Shown here: positions 56,353-64,000 of the stretch, in pieces
How positions within the stretch are numbered: the first letter of the stretch is position 1
How the letters are laid out: every line of letters starts with the position of its first letter
Assembly: GCF_022921055.1 (NCBI RefSeq)
Contig: NZ_CP095061.1
Coordinates: forward strand, 3,139,501-3,203,500
Length of the DNA stretch: 64,000 nt
Reading direction: 5' to 3'
Source of the DNA: Hymenobacter volaticus
GTDB lineage: Bacteria > Bacteroidota > Bacteroidia > Cytophagales > Hymenobacteraceae
Translations under genes and position numbers: made by a program
Notes under the pieces: generated by a model
Seen by the model: the letters and a program-made list of their open reading frames with translations, nothing else
Database searches by the model: none
What the model was told of the DNA's origin: nothing

Positions 56353-56994
56353 GTGAGAGCAAACCAACATTTTTCCTTTTCGGTATTAAACTCTACCCTG
56401 CCGGCTGCCTCTAACCCGTCAAATACGCCGCTCCTAACCCACCTCCCCTGCTTGGAAGACCAAGACATCCTTGCCAAGTTTGCCGATCCGGCCGCGCGCA
56501 ATGTGGCTTTCAACCAACTGGTGCGCAAATACCAAACGAAAGTGTACTGGCACATTCGCAAGATGGTCGTCGACCACGACGATGCCGACGACTTGACGCA
56601 GGATGTGTTTGTCAAGGTTTGGAAACACCTAGAGAACTTCCGGCAGGACGCTTCTCTCTATACCTGGATTTACCGCATTGCCACCAATGAGTGCTTGAGT
56701 TTTTTGGCCAGCAAGCGGCGCAAGTATTTTCTACCCCTCAACGACGTGGGGGCGGAACTGGCCGCTAAAATGGAGGCTGATCCTAGTCTGGCCGGCGACG
56801 ATATTGAACTGCGCTTGCAGAAAGCCATTCTCAAGCTACCCGACAAACAACGCCTGGTTTTCAATCTGCGCTATTACGACGAGATGCCCTACGAGCAGAT
56901 GGCCGAAGTAACCGGAACCAGCGTGGGGGCCTTGAAAGCCTCGTATCATCATGCCGCCAAGAAAATAGAGCAATACATCAACGAACAAGCATAG
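56353..56994 (+). CDS. ECF-type RNA polymerase sigma factor
   Basis: A sigma-70 family factor of about 190-213 residues. Region 2 reads AFNQLVRKYQTKVYWHIRKM, DHDDADDLTQDVFVKVWKHL and YTWIYRIATNECLSFLASK; region 4 reads LPDKQRLVFNLRYYDEMPYE and TGTSVGALKASYHHAAKKIE. The start is uncertain: a GTG at 56353 opens the longest frame, but the conserved part begins at about residue 38. It heads an operon with a membrane-anchored protein and a Spy-like periplasmic protein, a common arrangement in Bacteroidota. Confidence 0.92.
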   Translation: MRANQHFSFSVLNSTLPAASNPSNTPLLTHLPCLEDQDILAKFADPAARNVAFNQLVRKYQTKVYWHIRKMVVDHDDADDLTQDVFVKVWKHLENFRQDASLYTWIYRIATNECLSFLASKRRKYFLPLNDVGAELAAKMEADPSLAGDDIELRLQKAILKLPDKQRLVFNLRYYDEMPYEQMAEVTGTSVGALKASYHHAAKKIEQYINEQA

Positions 56995-57098
56995 ACGGAA
57001 TTTCTCGCTGATTTTATCGTCAAAGATTGATTGCTCGAACCAATGAAAAAGTCTGGCACCATATTAAACCTTGAGGACCTTACTACCTCTAAACCACT

Positions 57099-57551
57099 AT
57101 GAAAACTCCTTTTCGTCTGGATGAACACCCGCGCCGGCCACAGCCGTTGGCTCCGCCGCCGGACGGGTACTTCGACCGCCTGCCCATGCAGATAATGCAA
57201 CGGGTGCAGCCAGCTTCACCTGCAACTAGCTGGACGGATCTGCGCTGGCTGACTGCTTTGTCGGCACCTATGCGCACGGCGTTGGCCGCCGGCGTGGTGC
57301 TGAGTGGCTTTGTTGGCTCCTTCCTTTTAAGTGAAAACTCCCTAACCCCTTCTACTGCCACCAACCTGGCCGCCGTGCCGCGCACGGAAATGGTAGAATA
57401 TCTGCTGGTCAGTGAGTTGCCCGTAACCCTTACTGATTTGGCGGAACTACCTGTCACTGAGCAAACTCTGCCCGAAACATCCCTGCACGTTTCGCCCGAT
57501 GAATTGCAGGAAGTGCTGGACACGCAGCCCACTGAAGACATCTATCTATAA
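57099..57551 (+). CDS. Membrane-anchored protein of the sigma-factor operon
   Basis: A 150-residue protein with one transmembrane segment (MRTALAAGVVLSGFVGSFLL) at about 57-77. The cytosolic N-terminus starts MKTPFRLDEHPRRPQPLAPP and contains PPDGYFDRLPMQIMQRV, a short motif often found in proteins paired with ECF sigma factors in Bacteroidota. The periplasmic part is acidic with repeated LPVT. One membrane pass next to a sigma gene suggests an anti-sigma-like role; there is no zinc-binding anti-sigma motif. The next gene starts 35 bases downstream. Confidence 0.75.
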   Translation: MKTPFRLDEHPRRPQPLAPPPDGYFDRLPMQIMQRVQPASPATSWTDLRWLTALSAPMRTALAAGVVLSGFVGSFLLSENSLTPSTATNLAAVPRTEMVEYLLVSELPVTLTDLAELPVTEQTLPETSLHVSPDELQEVLDTQPTEDIYL

Positions 57552-57586
57552 TCTTTACTTTGTCACCGACTCCCCCTATTCGCTCC

Positions 57587-58069
57587 ATGAAACTCCTGTT
57601 CCGTAGCTTGCTTTTGCTTTGCTTGCTGGCAGCCTTACCCGCCGTGGCTCAGCCCGGTCAGGGAGATCGGCAAGCCCGCATGAGCCAGCTCGAAAATGCT
57701 AAAATTGCCTATATCACCGAAAAGGTCTCGTTGACTCAGGACCAAGCCCAGCGTTTCTGGCCCGTGTACAACGAGTATTCGGCCAAGCGCCGAGAACTGT
57801 ACCACACCATGCGCAAACTCCGCACTGACGATCAAAACGCATTGTCGGACGCGCAAGTCAAAGAAAATTTAACGAAAGCCTTTGCGTTGCGCCAGCAAGA
57901 AGTGGACCTCGAGAAAGACTACTTCAACAAATTTCAGAAACTGCTTTCTATTCGGCAGGTAAGCAAGCTATTCCAAGCGGAGCGCCAATTCACCAAAGAA
58001 GTGCTGCGCCGAGTTGCCGACCGACCTGGTGGGCCACCAGCAGGGCCCGGCACTGGTGTCGTAAATTAG
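57587..58069 (+). CDS. Spy/CpxP-like periplasmic protein
   Basis: A 160-residue protein with signal peptide MKLLFRSLLLLCLLAALPAVA (start ATG 57587, since the longer frame adds residues before the signal). The mature protein is helical and rich in charged residues: ARMSQLENAKIAYITEKVSL, TQDQAQRFWPVYNEYSAKRR, ELYHTMRKLRTDDQNALSD and FQKLLSIRQVSKLFQAERQF. The LTxxQAxxFWPxYNEY pattern is typical of the Spy-like (LTXXQ) proteins of Bacteroidota, thought to be periplasmic chaperones or sensors. It is the last gene of the sigma-factor operon, before a strong terminator. Confidence 0.85.
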   Translation: MKLLFRSLLLLCLLAALPAVAQPGQGDRQARMSQLENAKIAYITEKVSLTQDQAQRFWPVYNEYSAKRRELYHTMRKLRTDDQNALSDAQVKENLTKAFALRQQEVDLEKDYFNKFQKLLSIRQVSKLFQAERQFTKEVLRRVADRPGGPPAGPGTGVVN

Positions 58070-58074
58070 TTGAG

Positions 58075-58100
58075 AAAAAGGCTGCTTCGGCAGCCTTTTT
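58075..58100 (+). terminator. Terminator of the sigma-factor operon
   Basis: Perfect stem AAAAAGGCTGC / GCAGCCTTTTT with a TTCG tetraloop, followed by TTG. A textbook intrinsic terminator six bases after the stop. Confidence 0.92.
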
Positions 58101-58133
58101 TGTTGGTAGGCCGCACCGAGTTAACTGCAAATC

Positions 58134-58162
58134 TGTTTCGAGCTATTGCTATCCTACCTTTG
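58134..58162 (+). promoter_or_regulatory. Candidate promoter of the aminotransferase gene
   Basis: TACCTTTG at 58155-58162 matches TAnnTTTG, with TGTT at 58134-58137 exactly 17 bases upstream, the same arrangement as before the ankyrin gene at 2257. The ATG follows five bases after the box, so the leader would be extremely short or the message leaderless. Confidence 0.45.
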
Positions 58163-58166
58163 CCCC

Positions 58167-59363
58167 ATGCTTACTCCCCGCCAGCTTTTTCTGCGCCACC
58201 AAGCCCAAACCTCTGATTTTCCGTTGCTGCTCGAAATCGAGCGGGCGGAAGGCGTGTATATGTATGGGCCGGACGGCCAACGCTACCTCGATTTGATTTC
58301 CGGCATCGGCGTCAGTAATGTAGGGCACCGTCATCCGCGCGTTATCGAGGCCATTAAAGATCAACTCGACAAGTATTTGCACCTGATGGTGTACGGCGAA
58401 TTGGTGCAGGCTCCTCCTGCCCAGCTTGCCCAGGCCTTGCACGAAACCCTGCCCGTCCACCTCGACAGCGTGTACTTTACCAACTCCGGTGCCGAGGCCA
58501 TTGAAGGGGCCCTCAAGCTTGCCAAACGCCATACGGGCCGCACCGGCTTCGTTTCCAGTTTCAATGCTTACCACGGCTCTACGCACGGCGCCTTAAGCAT
58601 CACCGGCTCCGAAGGCTTCAAGAACAGCTACCGCCCCCTGCTCCCCGATGTATGCCACATCCGCTACAATCAGTTCGACGACCTGCTGTTGATCGATGAG
58701 CATACGGCAGCCGTCGTTATGGAGACGGTGCAGGGCGAAGCGGGTGTGCGGGTGCCTGCACCGGGCTACCTGCCGGCCCTGCGCCAGCGCTGCACCGAAG
58801 TTGGGGCGCTACTGATTCTAGATGAAATTCAGTGCGGTTTCGGGCGGACTGGTACCTTCTGGGCTTTCGAGCAGTTCGGTGTCACCCCCGATATTCTGGT
58901 CTGCGCCAAAGGCATGGGCGGCGGTATGCCAATTGGGGCTTTTATTTCCTCGCAAGAAATTATGGCGGGGTTCAAAACCAACCCCATCTTAGGGCACTGC
59001 ACCACATTTGGCGGCCACCCAGTGTCGTGCGCGGCCTCACTAGCTACGTTGCGTACCATTCAAGAAGAAAACTTGTTAGAAGGCGTAGCCGAGAAAGCCG
59101 CTCGGTTTCGCCGACAACTCGTGCACCCAGCAATTCGGGCGGTGCGGGGGTGTGGGCTGCTGATGGCCGTCGAGTTCGATTCATTTGAGGTGCTAAAGCC
59201 CATCATCGACCGGGCGCTTTCGCACGAAGGCATCCTGACCGATTGGTTTTTGTTTTGCGACAATTCCCTGCGCCTGGCCCCGCCCCTCATCATCACCGAT
59301 GCCGAAATTGATGAGGCCTGCGCTGCCTTGCTGCGGGCCATAGACTTTGTTTGTGGGCAGTAG
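58167..59363 (+). CDS. Class III (ornithine/acetylornithine-type) aminotransferase
   Basis: A 398-residue PLP-dependent aminotransferase. The PLP lysine is Lys248 (DILVCAKGMGGGMPIG); further motifs are VYFTNSGAEAIEGALKLAKR, FNAYHGSTHGALS and ILDEIQCGFGRTGTFWAFEQ. It resembles ArgD/lysine 6-aminotransferase-like enzymes often annotated as aspartate aminotransferase family in Bacteroidota. Which amine it uses cannot be read from the sequence. ATG 58167 begins MLTPRQLFLRHQAQTSDFPL. It is monocistronic, between two strong terminators. Confidence 0.9.
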   Translation: MLTPRQLFLRHQAQTSDFPLLLEIERAEGVYMYGPDGQRYLDLISGIGVSNVGHRHPRVIEAIKDQLDKYLHLMVYGELVQAPPAQLAQALHETLPVHLDSVYFTNSGAEAIEGALKLAKRHTGRTGFVSSFNAYHGSTHGALSITGSEGFKNSYRPLLPDVCHIRYNQFDDLLLIDEHTAAVVMETVQGEAGVRVPAPGYLPALRQRCTEVGALLILDEIQCGFGRTGTFWAFEQFGVTPDILVCAKGMGGGMPIGAFISSQEIMAGFKTNPILGHCTTFGGHPVSCAASLATLRTIQEENLLEGVAEKAARFRRQLVHPAIRAVRGCGLLMAVEFDSFEVLKPIIDRALSHEGILTDWFLFCDNSLRLAPPLIITDAEIDEACAALLRAIDFVCGQ

Positions 59364-59375
59364 AAAATTACAACT

Positions 59376-59432
59376 AAAACAGCCGGCCCTGGCCAATGTC
59401 TCTTGGAGACAATGACCAGGGCCGGCTGTTTT
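59376..59432. terminator. Long perfect hairpin, bidirectional terminator
   Basis: Seventeen-base perfect arms AAAACAGCCGGCCCTGG / CCAGGGCCGGCTGTTTT, with an inner second stem TGTCTC TTG GAGACA. It separates the converging aminotransferase and TerB-like genes. Confidence 0.88.
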
Positions 59433-59459
59433 AAAATATGGCTGGGAGATTCTAGTGGC

Positions 59460-59897
59460 TTAGCCGCACGCTGTTCTTAAGAATGCCTGCGTATCTGCTT
59501 TGATCACCTCCCGGTCCATGCCATCTTTTACACCCTGCGAAATTTTCTTTACCAGCAGGCCCACAATGTCTTTGCGGAAGCCTAGCTTTTCAGCCATGAT
59601 GGTGCAGAAATCCATTTCGCTGTCGTCCACAATGCCGTCGGCTAGCATCATGTCTACCATGTCAAATATTTGATCGAAGCGTTCCGAATCGTTGTCGGGT
59701 ACTACTAGGCGGTTGAGGCTGCTGTTGGCTACGATAGACCGAATTTGGTCGGCTCGCATGCCATTACGCTTGCCTACGGTCACGATAAAGCTCATTTCCC
59801 GTTCATCGAGATGACCGTCGGCTTTGGCCAACGCAGCTAAATTTTGGATGTGGCTTTTTACTTTCCGAGTCTGCTCATTTTCAAAAAAACCGAACAT
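59460..59897 (-). CDS. TerB-like fold protein
   Basis: A 145-residue helical protein. Two repeated EF-hand-like acidic turns, LAALAKADGHLDEREMSFIV and MVDMMLADGIVDDSEMDFCT, are the hallmark of the TerB/DjlA-like fold first seen in tellurite resistance proteins. The start MFGFFENEQTRKVKSHIQNL (ATG 59897) is chosen because the longer frame upstream lacks family features. It may bind metals or act at the membrane; no tellurite gene lies beside it. Confidence 0.82.
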   Translation of the reverse strand: MFGFFENEQTRKVKSHIQNLAALAKADGHLDEREMSFIVTVGKRNGMRADQIRSIVANSSLNRLVVPDNDSERFDQIFDMVDMMLADGIVDDSEMDFCTIMAEKLGFRKDIVGLLVKKISQGVKDGMDREVIKADTQAFLRTACG

Positions 59898-60160
59898 AAG
59901 GGAGGGACTATATGAGGGAACGGGGAAGAAAGAACGAGAGCACGAAAGCCACTTATTGGCCACGGCGGATTGTAAGATACTCGGCCGTGCGTTGGTTTCC
60001 AATAAGCCGCTTACGCAAGTGAAAACAAAATAGTCGTATTGAAGCTAGGAAATTTAACAGACCCTTTTCAGAAACCGGGCGGCCATTTGCTAACGATTTA
60101 CCACCTTTGCCCGTTCCGTGCGCCTAGTTTCTTAGAGGCGCCTTCTGAAGCATAAGAGTT

Positions 60161-61134
60161 ATGATGAAACGCATCGCAGTTTTCACCAGCGGCGGCGACT
60201 CGCCGGGTATGAACGCCTGCATCCGCGCCGTAGTACGTACGGCTGTGTACCACGGCATTGAAGTGTACGGTATCATGCGCGGTTACAGTGGCATGATCAA
60301 GGGGGAGTTTGTCCGGTTGGACTCGGCCTCCGTGGCCAATACCATCCAAAAAGGGGGTACCATTTTGAAATCGGCCCGCAGCCAGAAATTCACAACCAAG
60401 GAAGGAAGGCAACAGGCTTTCGACCAGTTGGTCAACAATGGCATTGAAGGCCTGATAGCCATCGGCGGCAACGGGACCTTCACGGGAGCCACCATCTTCG
60501 AGCAAGAGTTTGGCATTCCAACCGTTGGGGCACCCGGCACCATTGACAATGACCTCTACGGCACCGATTACACCATCGGCTACGATACCGCCGTTAATAC
60601 CGCCCTCGAAGCCATTGATAAGATCCGCGACACCGCGGATTCGCACGACCGGTGCTTTTTTGTGGAGGTAATGGGCCGCGACTCCGGCTATATTGCCATT
60701 CCGTGCGCTATTGGGGGTGGGGCCGAAATCGTGATGGTTCCGGAAACCCAGATGTCGACGGACTCGGTAATCGACACGTTGCAATCCAGCTGGCAGCGCT
60801 CCAAAACTTCGTTTATTGTGATTGTAGCTGAAGGCGAGGTGGAAGGCAATGCGCAGATTGTGGCGCAGCGCGTGAAAGAAGCTATTCCGCAGCTCGACAC
60901 CCGCGTAACAGTTATCGGCCATATCCAGCGGGGGGTTCGCCTTCCGCCGCCGACCGGATGCTGGCTTCTCAGATCGGTATTGCGGCTGTCGAGGGTTTGC
61001 TGAACGGGATGCGCAACGTAATGGCGGGCATCGTGAACCGCCAACTGGTCTACACTCCCTTCCACGACACTATCTATAAGAAAAAGCTTATTAACCAGAG
61101 CTTTATGCGCATGGTAGAAATCCTAAGCGTATAA
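60161..61134 (+). CDS. pfkA: 6-phosphofructokinase (frameshifted near 60932)
   Basis: About 324 residues after adding one G to the six-G run at 60930-60935, which restores GHIQRGGSPSAADRMLASQI and the true end MRMVEILSV. All catalytic motifs are present: FTSGGDSPGMNACIRA (ATP site), AIGGNGTFTGA, GTIDNDLYGTDYTIGYDTA (catalytic Asp), VEVMGRDSGYIA. It phosphorylates fructose 6-phosphate with ATP in glycolysis. The length matches the family exactly once repaired, so the break is probably a sequencing error. A strong terminator follows 17 bases after the stop. Confidence 0.96.
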
Positions 61135-61151
61135 GTTCTCTTACCAAGAAG

Positions 61152-61194
61152 AAAGGGGCCGCAACTAACCTGAAGGTTAGTTGCGGCCCCTTTT
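61152..61194 (+). terminator. Terminator after pfkA
   Basis: Stem AAAGGGGCCGCAACTAACC with its complement ending CGGCCCCTTTT around a four-base loop TGAA. Nineteen paired bases and a T-tract. Confidence 0.93.
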
Positions 61195-61256
61195 GTGTAT
61201 ACTAGCGTTTCGCCTTTATTGCTGTCATTTTTAATTATTTACCTACACATACAATT

Positions 61257-61895
61257 ATGAAGCACTGCTACACCATAATTTCTTTCGCAATCCTGTTTTC
61301 AATCCCTACTCTGCCCGCGCAAGCTCAATCGGAATTAAGCACAGCTACGCATCGGCCCGCGCTATTGCGCTTGGGCTTGGGAAGCTGCCTGAATGGCTCC
61401 GGTGATTATGGAGTGGTGAAAACCTACTTGGAATATGCCCCGCAATTTGGGCAGCATCTGCGCTTAGGGTCTCGATTGGCCGTCATCAGTGGCTCAAACC
61501 ACGTTGATTTTGGTGAGGACTACAACGGCAGAAACTACACGGTTAAGGAGTCATACCGGGCAGTGAATATAGAACAGGAAGTGTACTGGCTGCCTTTCGG
61601 AATACATAAGACAGTGGAGTTCGGCGTTGGCGTCGGCGCCTTTGGTGGATATGGCAGTTCAAAAGGACTTTCGTACGGCGGGTTCAGCCTGAACCAGTCC
61701 ACCAACCAACTAGAGTTTTCCTATACTCCCTCGGATGAGCAAGGATTTCACGCAGGCTACATTGCCTCCCTAAACGTTAATGTTGCCATTGACCCGGCTC
61801 GCACGTGGCGAGTGGGAGGCAAACTATCCTTGCAAAACGATACGCGCGCTAACATTCTGCCAGGTGCTCAGTTCCAAATCAGCCGTGCTTGGTGA
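61257..61895 (+). CDS. Outer-membrane beta-barrel-like protein of unknown function
   Basis: A 212-residue protein with a signal peptide (MKHCYTIISFAILFSIPTLP to AQAQ) and a mature region of alternating amphipathic strands, including LLRLGLGSCLNGSGDYGVVK, HLRLGSRLAVISGSNHVDFG, TVEFGVGVGAFGGYGSSKGL and TWRVGGKLSLQNDTRA, ending with FQISRAW, a terminal aromatic residue typical of outer-membrane barrels. No recognised family beyond that. Its promoter must lie in the 60-base AT-rich stretch after the pfkA terminator. Confidence 0.75.
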   Translation: MKHCYTIISFAILFSIPTLPAQAQSELSTATHRPALLRLGLGSCLNGSGDYGVVKTYLEYAPQFGQHLRLGSRLAVISGSNHVDFGEDYNGRNYTVKESYRAVNIEQEVYWLPFGIHKTVEFGVGVGAFGGYGSSKGLSYGGFSLNQSTNQLEFSYTPSDEQGFHAGYIASLNVNVAIDPARTWRVGGKLSLQNDTRANILPGAQFQISRAW

Positions 61896-61947
61896 GTTGG
61901 CCGCTTAGCATGCGCCGTTTGTACCATCGGCGCATTGAGCGCAGGTA

Positions 61948-62871
61948 TTACTTCACCGTTACCCACTGATACTGCGGGTCGCGGCGCAGCCAGGTGAGCT
62001 GGCGCTTGGCGTAGCGGCGGGTGTTACGCTTGAGCAGGCGTACTGCCTCGGGCCAGTCGTGCAGGCCATTCAGATAATCGAAGATTTCCTGGTACCCGAC
62101 CGTTTGCAGGGCGTTGTGGTGCTGAAAGGGTAACAACGATTCCACTTCCGCCAGCAAACCAGCTTCTAGCATTTGGTCGACCCGTAGGTCGATGCGCTGG
62201 TAAAGTTCTTCCCGCTCCCGCGTGAGAGCCAGCTTAATAATGCGGAAAGGACGCTCCGGAGCCGAGCGGCCAGCCGTGTGGAAACTAGAGAAAGGCTGCC
62301 CGGTGGCGCGGCACACCTCCACGGCCCGCACTACCCGTTGCGGATTCTGCCGGTCGATGCGGTTGTATGCAACAGGGTCCAGGCGCGCCAATTCTGCTAC
62401 TAGCGGTTCCAGACCGTGTGCGGCCAGTTCCTGGTGCAACTGCGCCCGCACGGCGGGGTCGGCGGTGGGTAGTTCGTCGAGCCCATCCGTTACGGCTTGC
62501 AAGTAGAGTCCGGAGCCCCCCGTTAGTATCACCACGCGGTGACGCTGGAACAGCGTGTCGAGCAGCGCTAGGCAGTCCGCTTCGTAGCGGCCAGCATTGT
62601 AGTCTTCAGTTATGCTGTGCGAGTTAATGAAATGGTGCGGTACGCCCTGCATTTCCTCGGGAGTTGGTTTGGCCGTACCAATACTCATCTCGCGGAAGAA
62701 TTGTCGCGAGTCGGCCGATACCACTTCGGTTTGGAAATGCTGCGCCAATTGCACGCAAAGCGCCGTTTTGCCTACAGCCGTAGGGCCCGCCACCACTACC
62801 AGCGTCGGCCGGTTGGGCTGTGCCGCCAAATCAGCTTCCAGGTAGGTTATCAACTCGGAAAGTATACTCAT
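61948..62871 (-). CDS. miaA: tRNA dimethylallyltransferase
   Basis: A 307-residue MiaA that transfers the dimethylallyl group to A37 of tRNAs reading UNN codons. Motifs: P-loop VVAGPTAVGKTALCVQLAQH, VSADSRQFFREMSIGTAKPT, HHFINSHSITEDYNAGRYEA, LTGGSGLYLQAVTDGLDELP and NPQRVVRAVEV, with the tail RRYAKRQLTWLRRD. ATG 62871 (MSILSELITYLEADLAAQ) is preferred over the longer frame. It lies 40 bases downstream of the glycosyltransferase on the same strand and may be its operon partner. Confidence 0.96.
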   Translation of the reverse strand: MSILSELITYLEADLAAQPNRPTLVVVAGPTAVGKTALCVQLAQHFQTEVVSADSRQFFREMSIGTAKPTPEEMQGVPHHFINSHSITEDYNAGRYEADCLALLDTLFQRHRVVILTGGSGLYLQAVTDGLDELPTADPAVRAQLHQELAAHGLEPLVAELARLDPVAYNRIDRQNPQRVVRAVEVCRATGQPFSSFHTAGRSAPERPFRIIKLALTREREELYQRIDLRVDQMLEAGLLAEVESLLPFQHHNALQTVGYQEIFDYLNGLHDWPEAVRLLKRNTRRYAKRQLTWLRRDPQYQWVTVK

Positions 62872-62911
62872 GATAGCGAAAGCAAAGAAAGTAACCTGAT
62901 GGCGTGAACTG

Positions 62912-64000
62912 CTACGATTTGCTGTCAACCAAGCCAGCATATAGAGCTAGAAGATGTTGCTCCTCGTGTTGCCAGCTTAACTCACGGCGGGCCCGCCGAC
63001 AATTTTCTGCCAGCTGCTGATAACGAGCGGGGTTGTCGCGCAACAGATAGTTGAGCGTCGCCGCCAGCGTTGTCGGCTTTAGGTTGGGTACGATTTCAGC
63101 CACGTCGTACTCGTTGTTGAGGGCACGGTATTCCGGAAAGTCCACTACTACCTGCGGAATGCCGGCGTGGAGATAATCGAAGAACTTGTTGGCCAAAGAG
63201 TAATAGTAGCTCAGGCCTTGGTTTTCCAACAGCATCACTCCCAATACCGCGTTCTGCGTCACGTCGCGTAGCGCGTCGGGCAGCACGAAGCCGCGGAACT
63301 CCACCTGCCCACTCGCCAGCAGCCCTAGTGCTGCCGCACGCGCCCGCAAGCTTTCCGACAAATCACCTTCCCCACAAACAACCAGCCGACCAATTACCTG
63401 CGGCATGGCTTCGAGCAGCGCCTCCAGTCCCCGGCCCGCGTTGAGGGCCCCCTGATACAAAATATACCCTGCTGCGGGCACCGCTGTGGGAGCCGGCGGT
63501 AAAGCTGCCTCCGACAGCCGACTGATGTTGCGCACTACCTTTACCGGCCGCCCGTAGCGTTCCTCGAACACCCGCGCCAACGCGGGCCCAACGGTGTACA
63601 CCAAGTTGGCACGAGGCACTATAAACTGCTCCACCCACCGCCACATTCGCTGCACGGCTGGCCGGGCCACCACCTCGGGCACCTCCGTAAATAATTCGTG
63701 GGCGTCATACACGAAGGGTTGCCCTCCTAGCCGCGCCCGCAACCATACCGGCAAAGCAGTGTCGAGGTCGATGGCGCACCACACGGTGGCGCGGCGCGGT
63801 AGCAGATACAGGAACAGGCGCAGATTATACTCGAGGTAAAACAGCTTGCCGCGCTGAAACCAGCATCGTAAACGGTGCTGCTTATACGGTTGCGGCACGA
63901 GTGGCCGCGAGTTGCTCCACTGCCGTCCAATCAACCGAACTTCGTATCCTGCCTCGGCCAGGCTGCTGCAAATTCGCTGCATACGCTGGTCATAGTTAAG
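62912..64000 (-). CDS. Glycosyltransferase family 4 protein (5' partial)
   Basis: A GT-B fold glycosyltransferase, about 362 residues visible. The frame stays open to the right window edge, reading LNYDQRMQRICSSLAEAGYE, so the true start is outside. Other features are DAHELFTEVPEVVARPAVQR, the nucleotide-sugar domain GYILYQGALNAGRGLEALLE and VVCGEGDLSESLRARAAALG, and the late acidic motif SLANKFFDYLHAGIPQVVVD. It probably transfers a sugar from a nucleotide donor in envelope glycan synthesis. No membrane helix is seen. Confidence 0.9.
   Translation of the reverse strand, partial: LNYDQRMQRICSSLAEAGYEVRLIGRQWSNSRPLVPQPYKQHRLRCWFQRGKLFYLEYNLRLFLYLLPRRATVWCAIDLDTALPVWLRARLGGQPFVYDAHELFTEVPEVVARPAVQRMWRWVEQFIVPRANLVYTVGPALARVFEERYGRPVKVVRNISRLSEAALPPAPTAVPAAGYILYQGALNAGRGLEALLEAMPQVIGRLVVCGEGDLSESLRARAAALGLLASGQVEFRGFVLPDALRDVTQNAVLGVMLLENQGLSYYYSLANKFFDYLHAGIPQVVVDFPEYRALNNEYDVAEIVPNLKPTTLAATLNYLLRDNPARYQQLAENCRRARRELSWQHEEQHLLALYAGLVDSKS

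Noticed and set aside
59460..59897. Tellurite resistance operon
   Set aside because: Only a lone TerB-like domain is present; no terC, terD or other partner lies nearby.
1..64000. CRISPR arrays, rRNA, tRNA genes, transposases, prophage
   Set aside because: No regularly spaced direct repeats, no cloverleaf with a TTCGAATC-type arm, and no transposase, integrase or phage structural gene was recognised by reading.

Overview
The window looks like a chromosomal segment of a GC-rich member of the Bacteroidota, most likely Hymenobacter or a close relative in the Hymenobacteraceae. Supporting signs are a secreted protein with a type IX secretion C-terminal sorting domain, a TonB-dependent receptor, a transketolase split into two polypeptides, -7 promoter boxes of the TAnnTTTG type, start codons without clear Shine-Dalgarno sequences, and many intergenic palindromes built on CATGCTGAGC. 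The genus is an inference; no database search was possible.

Layout: 1-2.8 kb, a PepSY membrane protein (cut by the window edge), a bile-acid-symporter-like transporter and a secreted ankyrin protein. 3-9.4 kb, a urease locus: NicO/UreH-type nickel permease, fused gamma/beta subunit (ureAB), an unknown ORF, ureC, ureF, ureG and a convergent ureD; ureE is absent. 9.6-11.5 kb, an AraC regulator and two small membrane proteins. 11.9-20.5 kb, a minus-strand block of hydrolases: dienelactone hydrolase, GH63-like glucosidase, M1 aminopeptidase, acetamidase/formamidase-like protein and a DODA-type dioxygenase. 20.8-22.6 kb, a BlaI repressor and an M56 sensor protease that appears to carry BamA-like POTRA domains. 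22.9-24.7 kb, an AT-richer accessory patch (ankyrin, GNAT, DUF4919). 24.7-28.7 kb, a three-subunit molybdenum hydroxylase of PaoABC/xanthine dehydrogenase type. 29.2-35.2 kb, a malectin-kelch T9SS protein, a TonB-dependent receptor and a ModE-like regulator. 35.3-46.7 kb, mostly housekeeping: dnaB, mpl, an M48 protease, a FAH-family protein, an M23 peptidase, clpP and an ECF sigma factor. 47.1-52.7 kb, lipocalin, bcp, and the two transketolase halves separated by a VWA protein and a PhyH-type dioxygenase. 52.9-64 kb, hypothetical and outer-membrane proteins, a second sigma-factor operon, a class III aminotransferase, a TerB-like protein, pfkA, miaA and a glycosyltransferase cut by the right edge.

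Eleven genes, including dnaB, pfkA and mpl, are interrupted by a total of twelve frameshifts. Each is repaired by adding one base, almost always in a short G or C run. This pattern fits uncorrected homopolymer errors in a draft assembly better than real gene decay, so I annotate these genes as full-length CDS and give the break position.

The most interesting biological candidate is the BlaI/M56-POTRA pair. A BlaR1-type protease whose periplasmic sensor part is replaced by outer-membrane-assembly (BamA-like) POTRA domains would suggest an envelope-sensing proteolytic switch. Other points of interest are the ureE-less urease locus with an unknown gene inside it, the interrupted split transketolase, and a ModE-type regulator beside a TonB receptor and near a molybdoenzyme operon.
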